This document shows, piece after piece, positions 9,527 through 17,560 of a stretch of 64,000 nucleotides of DNA. This DNA is from Chitinophagales bacterium (GTDB lineage: Bacteria; Bacteroidota; Bacteroidia; Chitinophagales; JADJOU01). The notes under the pieces are model-generated. The model ran no database searches, was not told where the DNA came from, and worked only from the letters and a program-made list of their open reading frames with translations. Made by a program: the position numbers and the translations under genes. Each line of letters begins with the position of its first letter. Positions within the stretch are counted from its first letter, which is position 1. The stretch is taken from the NCBI GenBank assembly GCA_016787225.1, contig JAEUUY010000014.1, positions 1-64,000 of the forward strand, given 5' to 3'.

Positions 9527-10795
9527 TTAATTGAAAAATTGTTGTCTGCCATTTGAAATTAATCCTACGACTTTAGAAGAAAATTTCTTGCCGAACATTG
9601 ATGAGTTATTGCTTTTTGACTTATTGTATTTTGTGTTAAATTCATAAGTTGAATTTAAATCTAGTATCGTGAATGACCCATTTACTCCTACATCGAATTT
9701 AGGTAGTTCGATATCTAAATAGCGTGCCGGATTGGTGGACATAAGTTCTATGCAGCGTTCGATATGCTCTTCTCCAAAAGACTCCAGACATGACAAAACA
9801 GAAGTTTGAAGATTGACAACTCCATAAGAGGCCAAGTCAAATTCTAGTACCTTTTCTTCTGCTGTGCACGGTGTATGCTGTGAGTAAATAATATCTATCT
9901 TGCCATCTATAGCTGCTTTCAGCATTGCTTTTTGGTCTTTCGCAGAGCGCAAGGGTGGATTTAGTTTAAAATTGGTATCATAGTCTTTCAGCGAACTCTC
10001 ATTAAAAGCTAAATGTGTACTAGAAATCGTAGTGTAAAACTGCTTCTTCTCTTTATTAGCAACGGTAATAAGTTTCAAACTTTCAGGAGTTGTCACATTG
10101 AGAATTAAAATTTCGGCATCGGTATATTGTGCCAATTGAATAATCTCGGCTACAGCCATAAACTCTGCTTCCTTAGGAATGCCTTTATAGCCTAGCATGA
10201 GGGACATCAATCCCTGATTTACTTGACCCTTTTTTGACAACACCTTTTTCTCAGGGTGTATTATGAGTTTGCCTCCAAATCCTTGGCAATAAAGCATAGC
10301 ATTTTTCAATACACCAAGGCTAGGCGTTGACTCATTTCCATCTGAGAAAGCTACTGCGCCTGCTTGTTTCATATCCATCATTGATGATATGACTGTTTCA
10401 TTTTCTGCTTTAGTCACGTTGCCTATAGGCAATACTTGACAAAGGCTATCTGCATTTTTTGATTTTAGAAATGAAATATCTGATTTGCTCTGAGTATATT
10501 TGCCCTCTCCAGGCATATGAGCCACAAATCCAAAACCTCCATGAACCGCAGTTTCTATAAAGCTATCCAAAGTTTCCGATTCTAATCGAAAAGGCTCGCC
10601 AGAACTCGCATTGATATCCACAAAAGCAGGAGAAAGTACGAGTTTCTTTCCTTCGATGAGTTGATATCCTTTATCTGCATTTAGATTTTTCTCCGCTCGG
10701 ACGATACGACCTCTGTCAATCTCAATATCTAACTTCTTCTGGTAAAAAGGGGAACCTTTGTCTAATATCAAGACATTTTTGACAATATATTTCAT
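9527..10795 (-). CDS. Dihydroorotase-like protein lacking the metal-binding HxH
   Basis: The 422-residue amidohydrolase-fold protein resembles PyrC type I dihydroorotase along its length (FVDINASSGEP, KQAGAVAFSDG, LNPPLRSAKDQ, STNPARYLDI). The HxH metal ligands that normally follow FVD are replaced by NAS. The usual (T/S)DHAPH segment reads YSQHTPC. It is therefore probably non-catalytic, like the pseudo-dihydroorotases that support aspartate transcarbamoylase (family knowledge; role here inferred). ATG at 10795 is preferred over a TTG three bases upstream. It is the first gene of the minus-strand operon ending in porD and the giant gene. Confidence 0.82.
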   Translation of the reverse strand: MKYIVKNVLILDKGSPFYQKKLDIEIDRGRIVRAEKNLNADKGYQLIEGKKLVLSPAFVDINASSGEPFRLESETLDSFIETAVHGGFGFVAHMPGEGKYTQSKSDISFLKSKNADSLCQVLPIGNVTKAENETVISSMMDMKQAGAVAFSDGNESTPSLGVLKNAMLYCQGFGGKLIIHPEKKVLSKKGQVNQGLMSLMLGYKGIPKEAEFMAVAEIIQLAQYTDAEILILNVTTPESLKLITVANKEKKQFYTTISSTHLAFNESSLKDYDTNFKLNPPLRSAKDQKAMLKAAIDGKIDIIYSQHTPCTAEEKVLEFDLASYGVVNLQTSVLSCLESFGEEHIERCIELMSTNPARYLDIELPKFDVGVNGSFTILDLNSTYEFNTKYNKSKSNNSSMFGKKFSSKVVGLISNGRQQFFN

Positions 10796-10802
10796 CAAAG
10801 AA

Positions 10803-10810
10803 CAAAGGTA
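10803..10810 (-). promoter_or_regulatory. Candidate -7 box for the dihydroorotase-like operon
   Basis: On the minus strand TACCTTTG fits the Bacteroidota -7 consensus TAnnTTTG, 7 bp before the ATG at 10795. The transcript would be nearly leaderless. No TTG lies at the expected upstream distance. Confidence 0.35.
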
Positions 10811-10915
10811 AGGGAAAAGGAATAAATGACGTTGAAATTTGAATACGACCCGAATGTTTCTATTATTTAAGTCAATTATCCAATAAATTCAATCAAAGTC
10901 TCATAGATAAAGGTT

Positions 10916-11953
10916 TTAAAAATATGAGTTTACTGCAAATTCATATTGATCAATAAAAATTTGCTTCATAGCAGATAGATTATTTTGCTCATAAAAAAGA
11001 AGCATTGCTTTTTTATATTCTAGTGAATCCACAGTCCTATATGACATTGGACAATATTTTCCATTGATTAATATTGCATTACTCACTATTCTAGCTGTCC
11101 GCTTATTTCCATCCATAAAAGGCTGTATATAAGAAATTAATACAAGTGCTAAAAGGGCTTTTTCATAAACATTATTTTTGCCATTTATAACACAAAAAGA
11201 TAAATCTAGAGCTTCCTTAATTTGAAATAAATTGTCCAAGGGCTTGTAATTCGTGCCAGATATACCTACTCGTTTATTACGAATGTTTCGGTCTATAGAT
11301 AACTCTTTCGTCAAAATATGATGTATATCTTCGACCTTAGATATTGATAGAATTTCAAGATAGTTGGGCTGTTCCAGCAAGAAATCAAGTGCATCCTTAT
11401 GATTTAAGAGCATTATTGCCTCTTCTTTTGTCTTACCGGCTGCCGTTTGCTTATCTATTAGAAGTCTTTCTGTTTCAAGTAAAGAGTAGGTATTCCCTTC
11501 TATTTGAGAGGATTTCCAACTTAGGTCTATTGCCAATCTCTCAAATTCCTTTTTGTACTCTGAAGTGGTTAGCTCTTTAATATTAGTTTTAAATTTTTCC
11601 TCCAAATTGGCTAATTTTTCCAACTCTTCATTATTAAAAATACAATAACTAGAAATTACCTCTCTTATTACACCAAAATTAAAATGCTTTTTTATTTTTC
11701 GTTCGTCCACATCGAGTGCAAAGTAAGAGTTTACATCAATTGGTGACAGCAAGGAATACAACGGTGATAGAGAATATTTAGTAGCCTTGCCACGCCCTGT
11801 AACTGAAATGTAATTTTCTTTGACAAGTTTTGCCAAATCTCTTTTTAGAGTTGCATAACTGCATTCTATTTTGATTTGTTCATAAATGAATTGCGAAGAA
11901 CTTGAACCAGCTCGCTCAACAATATCTATGATTTTTTGTTCTCTTTCTTCCAT
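10916..11953 (-). CDS. Fic-domain protein with winged-helix N-terminus and altered catalytic motif
   Basis: The 345-residue protein begins with a winged-helix-like DNA-binding segment (residues 5-65, SYATLKRDLAKLVKENYI). It has the autoinhibitory helix motif S148-x3-E152-G153-N, as in class II Fic proteins, and a Fic core at about 200-300. Fic enzymes normally AMPylate a target protein through HxFx(D/E)GNxR. Here the motif reads Q277-PFMDGNKRTAR, so the catalytic histidine is replaced by glutamine (codon CAG), which suggests weak or no AMP transfer. No antitoxin partner is adjacent. A regulatory or DNA-binding role is possible but unproved. Confidence 0.85.
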   Translation of the reverse strand: MEEREQKIIDIVERAGSSSSQFIYEQIKIECSYATLKRDLAKLVKENYISVTGRGKATKYSLSPLYSLLSPIDVNSYFALDVDERKIKKHFNFGVIREVISSYCIFNNEELEKLANLEEKFKTNIKELTTSEYKKEFERLAIDLSWKSSQIEGNTYSLLETERLLIDKQTAAGKTKEEAIMLLNHKDALDFLLEQPNYLEILSISKVEDIHHILTKELSIDRNIRNKRVGISGTNYKPLDNLFQIKEALDLSFCVINGKNNVYEKALLALVLISYIQPFMDGNKRTARIVSNAILINGKYCPMSYRTVDSLEYKKAMLLFYEQNNLSAMKQIFIDQYEFAVNSYF

Positions 11954-12002
11954 TTTAAGATTTTGAAGCTCACAAATATATCAAATACAGCTCATTTTTG
12001 GC

Positions 12003-12010
12003 TAAATTTG
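12003..12010 (+). promoter_or_regulatory. Candidate -7 box upstream of the biotin carrier gene
   Basis: TAAATTTG matches TAnnTTTG, with no TTG at the expected distance upstream. A transcript from here would have a leader of about 155 nt containing repeat copy 1. Confidence 0.3.
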
Positions 12011-12050
12011 CACCTAATTTTACATTAAAGTGAGCTTAAAGCATACCCCA

Positions 12051-12099
12051 CAACTAAATCATATTGTCGCCATGTTGTGGTTTCTAATGATTGATTGAG
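12051..12099 (+). repeat. Dispersed structured repeat, copy 1
   Basis: The core CAACTAAATCATA is followed by CCATGTTGTGG and TTTCTAATGATTGATTGAG. It can fold as an outer stem (AATCAT with ATGATT) and an inner stem (CCAT with GTGG, one wobble pair). It lies between the divergent Fic and biotin carrier genes. Two further copies are at 38360 and 43658. Confidence 0.75.
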
Positions 12100-12170
12100 A
12101 TAATAGCAAATCCAAACTAATCACCTAATTTGTGCCTATTTGACTATTTTTACTCTTCTATATATAAATT

Positions 12171-12659
12171 ATGATAAAAATACAAGTAGCCCAGCAGGAA
12201 GCCAAGATTTTCTCTGACGAGCAAATAGCTCAGTTTAAAGATGATCTAGACATAAAAGAAGTACAATCTCAAATCTATAGTGTACTACACAATCACAAGA
12301 GCCATGAAATATCGATATCTAAAATCGATAGAGAATCACGCACGATAAGCTTGACGATAGATGGCATAGCTACACAAGTTAAATATGCTAGCAAAATGGA
12401 TTTACTCCTGGAAAAAATGGGAATAGATACCAGCTCTGCCAATAAACTAACCGTATTAAAAGCGCCTATGCCGGGTCTAGTCGTAGATTGGTTCGTGAAA
12501 GAAGGTGATAGCGTGCAAGCAGGCGATAAGCTGCTCATTCTCGAGGCTATGAAGATGGAAAATGTCATCAAATCTACTGGTGAAGGAACTATCAAAAAGA
12601 TACACCCAGCCAAAGGAATAGCGGTTGAAAAAAATCAATTGCTGATAGAGTTCAATTAG
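12171..12659 (+). CDS. Biotin carboxyl carrier protein of an acyl-CoA carboxylase
   Basis: The 162-residue protein has a C-terminal biotinyl domain (about 90-162) with the motif EAMKMEN; K128 is the biotinylation site. A preceding PMPGLVVDWFVKEGD segment starts the barrel. The N-terminal half is less conserved and resembles the linker half found in propionyl- or methylcrotonyl-CoA carboxylase alpha chains, here as a separate subunit. No carboxylase or carboxyltransferase gene is in the window. A lipid kinase gene follows after 5 bp. Which acyl-CoA is used cannot be told. Confidence 0.85.
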   Translation: MIKIQVAQQEAKIFSDEQIAQFKDDLDIKEVQSQIYSVLHNHKSHEISISKIDRESRTISLTIDGIATQVKYASKMDLLLEKMGIDTSSANKLTVLKAPMPGLVVDWFVKEGDSVQAGDKLLILEAMKMENVIKSTGEGTIKKIHPAKGIAVEKNQLLIEFN

Positions 12660-12664
12660 CTGTT

Positions 12665-13564
12665 TTGACTACTCGTAAAATTGCGCTCATAGCCAATTTG
12701 GCTTCTAAAAACCATAGTGACCAAAGCAAATTTGATGCTTTTGTTTTCGACAAATTAGAAGAAAATGAAATTGAAATAGCATTTTATAAAACCAATTCCC
12801 TACAAAATTTAGAAAAAGTAGTAAGACTTGGTCTACAAAATCATATCACAGAGTTTGTAACTATTGGTGGCGATGGAAGTTTACACCACTTAGTGAATCA
12901 ATTATTTCGTCATGCGCCAGATATTTCACAAATAAAAATAGCGGTATTGCCCAAGGGCACAGGCAATGATTATATCCGAAATTTTAACTTTCAGTCGAAG
13001 CGAGAAATTCTAGACACACTCTTAAAATCAAGCTATAAAGCTATCGACATAGGTCAGTTAAACTTTGATGCCTACACAAAATATTTTATCAATATGCTAG
13101 GTATAGGCTTCAGTGCAGCAGTGGTTAAAAAGTTGAATCGCTACAAGTGGCTTGGCGGAATTAGTTATTATTTGGCATTGGTTGATACGTTTTTTAGCTA
13201 TCAATCGGACATGATACATTTGATTATAGACGGCAAGGAACAAATTTATGATTGTTTCCAACTCTCGGTAGGTAATGGTAAATATGCAGGCAATGGAATG
13301 AAGCTATGCCCAGAGGCCATCACAGATGATGGCTTTTTTGAGGTAAATATCATTCGCAAAATAAGCTTGTGGAAATTACTGCGCTATATGCATACCTTGA
13401 AAGATGGTAGTTATTTGAATTACATTTCATCCCTTACCTTACGCGCGCAAACCATCACAATATTGGATAGTAGCTCCTTGCATTGTGAAGCGGACGGTGA
13501 AGAAATACCTATGCCGAAAGAAATTGCTATTTTGCCTCAAATAGTTAAAATGCCAGTTGGATAA
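12665..13564 (+). CDS. Diacylglycerol-kinase-family lipid kinase (YegS/DgkB-like)
   Basis: The 299-residue protein has the catalytic-domain signature TIGGDGSLHHLVNQL and the loop LPKGTGNDYIRNF. The C-terminal sandwich has GNGKYAGNGMKLCPEA, and DGFFEVNII is the second family block. These proteins phosphorylate diacylglycerol or related lipids at the membrane, using ATP and magnesium. The start is TTG at 12665, 5 bp after the previous stop; the next ATG would remove the first strand of the nucleotide-binding fold. It is probably co-transcribed with the biotin carrier gene, though the two functions have no evident link. Confidence 0.85.
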   Translation: MTTRKIALIANLASKNHSDQSKFDAFVFDKLEENEIEIAFYKTNSLQNLEKVVRLGLQNHITEFVTIGGDGSLHHLVNQLFRHAPDISQIKIAVLPKGTGNDYIRNFNFQSKREILDTLLKSSYKAIDIGQLNFDAYTKYFINMLGIGFSAAVVKKLNRYKWLGGISYYLALVDTFFSYQSDMIHLIIDGKEQIYDCFQLSVGNGKYAGNGMKLCPEAITDDGFFEVNIIRKISLWKLLRYMHTLKDGSYLNYISSLTLRAQTITILDSSSLHCEADGEEIPMPKEIAILPQIVKMPVG

Positions 13565-13573
13565 CATTTTGAT

Positions 13574-13581
13574 TATATTTG
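13574..13581 (+). promoter_or_regulatory. Candidate -7 box (TATATTTG)
   Basis: TATATTTG fits TAnnTTTG, 19 bp before the ATG at 13601. The nearest TTG (13557) leaves a spacer of only 14 bp, so support is partial. Confidence 0.35.
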
Positions 13582-13600
13582 TAACTAAGACACTTTTAAT

Positions 13601-14734
13601 ATGATAGAAATAAAACAGATAGATTTAACAAATTCAAGTCAGAAAAAATCCTTTGTCGATTTTGATTATCAAATATACAAGGATTATCCGCATTGGGTAG
13701 CACCACTCCGTATGGATGTCAATCAAAGACTTAATGTCAAAAAACATCCTTTTTATAAAATAGGGAGTATTCAAGCATTTATGGCATATCAGAATGGAAA
13801 AGCCGTGGGGCGAATTGCTGCTATAGACAATCACAAGTACAATGAATTTCATGGAAGTAAAATAGGCTTCTTTGGTTTTTTTGAATGTATTAACGACCAA
13901 AATGTAGCGAATGCCTTATTTGATAAAGTAAAAGAATATCACATACAAGCTGGTAATAGCTTTCTCCATGGACCTGTCAATCCCTCTACCAACTACGAAG
14001 CGGGATTGCTAATTGATGGTTTTGATGATGCACCAAAAATTATGATGACCTACAATCCTCCATATTATATCGAGCTTCTTGAGAAATTTGGTATGAAATT
14101 GGAGATGCGCATGTTTGCCTATAAATTTGAAGAAGAAGATGTATTGAAAAATGAAAAATTTATGCGAGTAAAAGATATAGCACTCACTCGCTCGAAATGC
14201 ACGCTTCGCTTTATTGACCCTAAGAAGCTCAATGTCGAAATTGAGAATATCAAAAAAATTTACAACAAAGCTTGGGAAAATAATTGGGGTTTTGTACCCA
14301 TGACTGATCCAGAACTCGACCTGATGGCAAGTGAACTCAAACTCATTCTCGACCCTAGCCTAGCACCTATGATCGTCAACGAAAAGGGAGAGGTTATAGC
14401 TTTTGCCTTAGCTATGCGAGACATCAATCAAATCACCAAAGACTTTAACGGCAATCTTTTTCCATTCAATTTTCTCAAACTGATATTCAACAAAGGAAAA
14501 ATGGATTGGCTTCGAGTTTTACTCTTAGGAATACTCCCTGAATACAGAGGTAAGGGACTCGATGCTGTATTGTATTATGAAATTATAAAAAATGGCATGC
14601 AGCTCAATATCAAACATGCCGAAGCCAGCTGGATTCTTGAATCGAATGAAGGTATGAACAAGGGTGTGCAAGTAGTCAATGGCGAGAAGTATAAAACCTA
14701 TGGTATTTATCAATTACAAATAGGAAGTGAATAA
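13601..14734 (+). CDS. GNAT-like acyltransferase (YghO-like family)
   Basis: The 377-residue cytosolic protein belongs to a widespread family annotated as N-acetyltransferase-like. Conserved blocks are the N-terminal YKDYPHWVAPLRMD, then FFGFFECINDQ and GPVNPSTNYEAGLLIDGFD, and a C-terminal LLGILPEYRGKGLDAVLYYEI. The last resembles the acetyl-CoA-binding Q/RxxGxG/A loop. No substrate is established for the family. It probably starts its own transcript. Confidence 0.65.
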   Translation: MIEIKQIDLTNSSQKKSFVDFDYQIYKDYPHWVAPLRMDVNQRLNVKKHPFYKIGSIQAFMAYQNGKAVGRIAAIDNHKYNEFHGSKIGFFGFFECINDQNVANALFDKVKEYHIQAGNSFLHGPVNPSTNYEAGLLIDGFDDAPKIMMTYNPPYYIELLEKFGMKLEMRMFAYKFEEEDVLKNEKFMRVKDIALTRSKCTLRFIDPKKLNVEIENIKKIYNKAWENNWGFVPMTDPELDLMASELKLILDPSLAPMIVNEKGEVIAFALAMRDINQITKDFNGNLFPFNFLKLIFNKGKMDWLRVLLLGILPEYRGKGLDAVLYYEIIKNGMQLNIKHAEASWILESNEGMNKGVQVVNGEKYKTYGIYQLQIGSE

Positions 14735-14790
14735 TTTTTTAATGGTTTAACTTTTTAGCTTAAAAACCTGTCCAATCAGAAAATCTAAAA

Positions 14791-15438
14791 ATGCAACGTT
14801 TAAAACTGCTCGTTCTATTCTTATTGACGATTCTGCAATCACAATTACAATCTCAAGACTCAACTAGTACTTCAGGACTTTTTGAAGGGAAAGTAACCTA
14901 TATTCATCAAATTCTCAATCCTAATAAAGCACTTATCTCTGATGAAGATTTTTATAGGGATATGCCTAATGCGGGCAAGTCTATAGTTGTGCTGTATATC
15001 AAAGGAAATCAATATCGCTGGGAGTATGCCGATAAAATAGAATACTATAACCCAAAAAATCAACTCCTCACTATAGTGTCTAAAAGAATAGAAGATTCTT
15101 TTTATATAACGCCATCCAGCTTTGTTGAAGAGAAAATAGAGAAAATAGTCAAATCTAGTTTAACCAAGAAACTATTGGGTTATGAATTAGTAGCTCAAGA
15201 AATTCATACAAAATGGGATACCAAAACTTTTTTCTATTCCCCAATGGCGCTTAAAACTAATCCTAGTTTCTGGAAAAATCACAAATACAATTATCTGTCA
15301 GATATGACAGCAATAGCTAAGGCTTTTCCTATGATTATCCATCAGCAAAGCCTGCTGGGAAACTGGATAATGGCTGTATCAAAAATAGAACCAATGATAG
15401 TGGAAGAATCTATATTTATTCTTCCTGAAAAGAGATGA
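14791..15438 (+). CDS. Secreted protein of unknown function (DUF4412/GLPGLI-like)
   Basis: The 215-residue protein begins with a signal peptide (MQRLKLLVLFLLTILQSQLQ) and then LFEGKVTYIHQI. That start is typical of Bacteroidota periplasmic beta-rich proteins of the DUF4412/GLPGLI kind. Later segments (YIKGNQYRWEYA, IEYYNPKNQLLTIV) fit alternating strands. No catalytic motif is seen. The gene lies 56 bp after the GNAT-like gene and converges on the small membrane protein at 15440. The family assignment is tentative. Confidence 0.6.
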   Translation: MQRLKLLVLFLLTILQSQLQSQDSTSTSGLFEGKVTYIHQILNPNKALISDEDFYRDMPNAGKSIVVLYIKGNQYRWEYADKIEYYNPKNQLLTIVSKRIEDSFYITPSSFVEEKIEKIVKSSLTKKLLGYELVAQEIHTKWDTKTFFYSPMALKTNPSFWKNHKYNYLSDMTAIAKAFPMIIHQQSLLGNWIMAVSKIEPMIVEESIFILPEKR

Positions 15439-15439
15439 T

Positions 15440-15673
15440 TTATCTTTCTAATACGAGATAGGTTCCATAAAAGGCAACAGTCACCCCTATAGAAGTTAGA
15501 CCATACAATAATAAATCACGCATTTCTGGAATAAAATCAAGCATTGTAAATACACCGCCGAGAAAGCCAATAAAACCGCCCAGAGCCATCAATCTCCAAC
15601 CATTTGCAACTCTGGATTTCGTTTGAGCATCCTCGTCATTATGAACTTGTTGTTTATTTTTCAATTCATTCAT
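15440..15673 (-). CDS. Small two-helix membrane protein
   Basis: This is a 77-residue protein. A longer frame to 15772 is open but would run into the hexosaminidase gene, and the ATG at 15673 removes that overlap. A charged N-terminus (MNELKNKQQVHNDEDAQTK) is followed by two hydrophobic segments near residues 25-45 and 53-73. No known family is recognised. It follows the GH20 gene by 46 bp on the same strand and ends 1 bp from the convergent secreted-protein gene. Confidence 0.65.
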   Translation of the reverse strand: MNELKNKQQVHNDEDAQTKSRVANGWRLMALGGFIGFLGGVFTMLDFIPEMRDLLLYGLTSIGVTVAFYGTYLVLER

Positions 15674-15719
15674 AAAATTAGTTTTTATCGAAGTTAACTT
15701 AAATAGAAAGAATTGAAAT

Positions 15720-17489
15720 TTATTTTTTAGCAGGAATAAACATGGTATAAGGTAGACTTGTTCTATTTTCATTACTCACACTTACCACAATAGTGCGAGG
15801 CTTATTTGAAGGTTCTATCGTAGTAATAAAATTTGACATATTCAAAGGTTTGTCATCCAAGTATGCATAAACCGTGTGCTTCTTGCAAATTGGCCAAAGA
15901 TTGAGCTCCACCGTTTGATTAACTTCTAAGGTATCTTTATATCCTATGGGTTCCGGGATTCGATAGTTTATACCTTGCTTATCCATCCATTCTAATTCTA
16001 ATCCCAATCGCTCATAAAACTCATATAAATTTTTTGAATCATCCGGTATCCAGAATATTTCACTAAGAGCCTGCATACGAGGATAGACCATGTACTCAAC
16101 TTTCTGCCAATTCTTCATATACTCTGTCCATACATTACCTTGTGCACCTAAAATATATCTATAATTCGTATCGTAATAAGTAAATGGGCTATATTTATAA
16201 TTATAGACATCAGCTAATGTATTTTTTCCACCAATATTGATGGGCTCATCTTTAGATTTACTGTATCCATGGTCAAAGTACAAGGGCTTGCCAGGTGTCA
16301 TAATGGCATTATGTTTTGCCTTGGCTGCGGCTATACCTCCCGCTTCTCCTCTCCAGCTCATCACGGTAGCATTAGGAGCTAATCCCCCTTCTAGGATTTC
16401 ATCCCATCCTATGATTTTGCGGCCCTTACTATTGACATACTTTTCCACCCTTTTTATAAAATAACTTTGTAGCTCTTCTACATCATGAATTTTATTGTCT
16501 CTCATAAATGTTTTACACTGAGGAGAATTCTTCCATGTAGTCTTGACGACTTCATCTCCACCTATGTGTATATATTCAGAGGGAAACAGAGCTATCACTT
16601 CATCTAACACATCCTCTACAAATTTATAAGTAGATTCCTGACATGGACATAATACTTCGTCATATACACCCCATCGCTTTCCTACCTCCACAGGTTTTCC
16701 AGTGCAGCTCAGATGAGGATAGGATGCTATAGCCGCCAACATGTGACCAGGCATATCTATCTCGGGCACTACTGTTATAAATTTCTCCTTTGCATAAGCC
16801 ACAATCTCTTTGATTTGTGCTTGAGTATAATACCCATTGACGGTAATATTGTCATAATTTCCATCCCCTTCTGGACTGGTCTGGCGACCTATCAAGGTGC
16901 CACTACGCTTACTGCCTATTTCTGTGAGTTTGGGGTATTTTTTTATTTCAATTCGCCACCCTTGATCTTCGGTCAAATGCCAATGAAAGTAATTAAACTG
17001 ATAACGCGCCATCATGTCGATATATTTTTTCACCTCTTCTACTGTAAAAAAATGCCTACAAACATCTAAGTGCATTCCTCGATACTTAGCTCTCGTTCCT
17101 GACATAATTTCGCCTTCAGCCAAAGTCTTATTCTCATCCATTTTTTTCAAAGCTTGAAGTGCGTAGAATGCTCCTACTTTACCAGCTTTTATCGTGATGT
17201 CATTTTTAAAAAGGCGCATTTTATAATTATCCCTTATCGCGTCTGCTGTATCTATCTCTAGGTCTATTCTAGTAAACTTAGTAGACGTATCATTTGATTT
17301 CATCATTTTTTTTACATACTGAATATTGAAAAAACTATCAGGGCAATGGCCGACAAATTGAGTGCCCTTTATGGTAAATTTCTGTCCCATAACCTTAGTA
17401 GAAAAAGGCTTGGGCACGAGTCCGAATTGCTGAGAATACAAACTAATATTAACTATAAATGCTAATAATATGATTAACTTTCTTTTCAA
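15720..17489 (-). CDS. GH20 beta-N-acetylhexosaminidase, secreted
   Basis: The 589-residue protein has a signal peptide (KRKLIILLAFIVNISLYSQQ), an N-terminal GH20b-like domain (about 20-135) and a catalytic barrel (about 135-480). Diagnostic motifs are YRGMHLDVCRHFF, FHWHLTEDQGWRIEI, PEIDMPGHMLAA and HIGGDE; D312-E313 are the catalytic pair for the substrate-assisted mechanism. It removes terminal GlcNAc or GalNAc from chitin fragments, glycans or peptidoglycan pieces. The start is TTG at 17489, which places the signal peptide correctly. No carbohydrate-uptake genes adjoin it. Confidence 0.92.
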   Translation of the reverse strand: MKRKLIILLAFIVNISLYSQQFGLVPKPFSTKVMGQKFTIKGTQFVGHCPDSFFNIQYVKKMMKSNDTSTKFTRIDLEIDTADAIRDNYKMRLFKNDITIKAGKVGAFYALQALKKMDENKTLAEGEIMSGTRAKYRGMHLDVCRHFFTVEEVKKYIDMMARYQFNYFHWHLTEDQGWRIEIKKYPKLTEIGSKRSGTLIGRQTSPEGDGNYDNITVNGYYTQAQIKEIVAYAKEKFITVVPEIDMPGHMLAAIASYPHLSCTGKPVEVGKRWGVYDEVLCPCQESTYKFVEDVLDEVIALFPSEYIHIGGDEVVKTTWKNSPQCKTFMRDNKIHDVEELQSYFIKRVEKYVNSKGRKIIGWDEILEGGLAPNATVMSWRGEAGGIAAAKAKHNAIMTPGKPLYFDHGYSKSKDEPINIGGKNTLADVYNYKYSPFTYYDTNYRYILGAQGNVWTEYMKNWQKVEYMVYPRMQALSEIFWIPDDSKNLYEFYERLGLELEWMDKQGINYRIPEPIGYKDTLEVNQTVELNLWPICKKHTVYAYLDDKPLNMSNFITTIEPSNKPRTIVVSVSNENRTSLPYTMFIPAKK

Positions 17490-17560
17490 GGGATTATAAA
17501 TTTTGTATAAGCAAATTTAGAGAAATTTCTTTTCTTTGAAAAAAAATCACAGACAACTAA

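Noticed and set aside
12293-12613. A 106-codon minus-strand frame
   Set aside because: It is the antisense of the biotin carrier gene, which is supported by its EAMKMEN motif.
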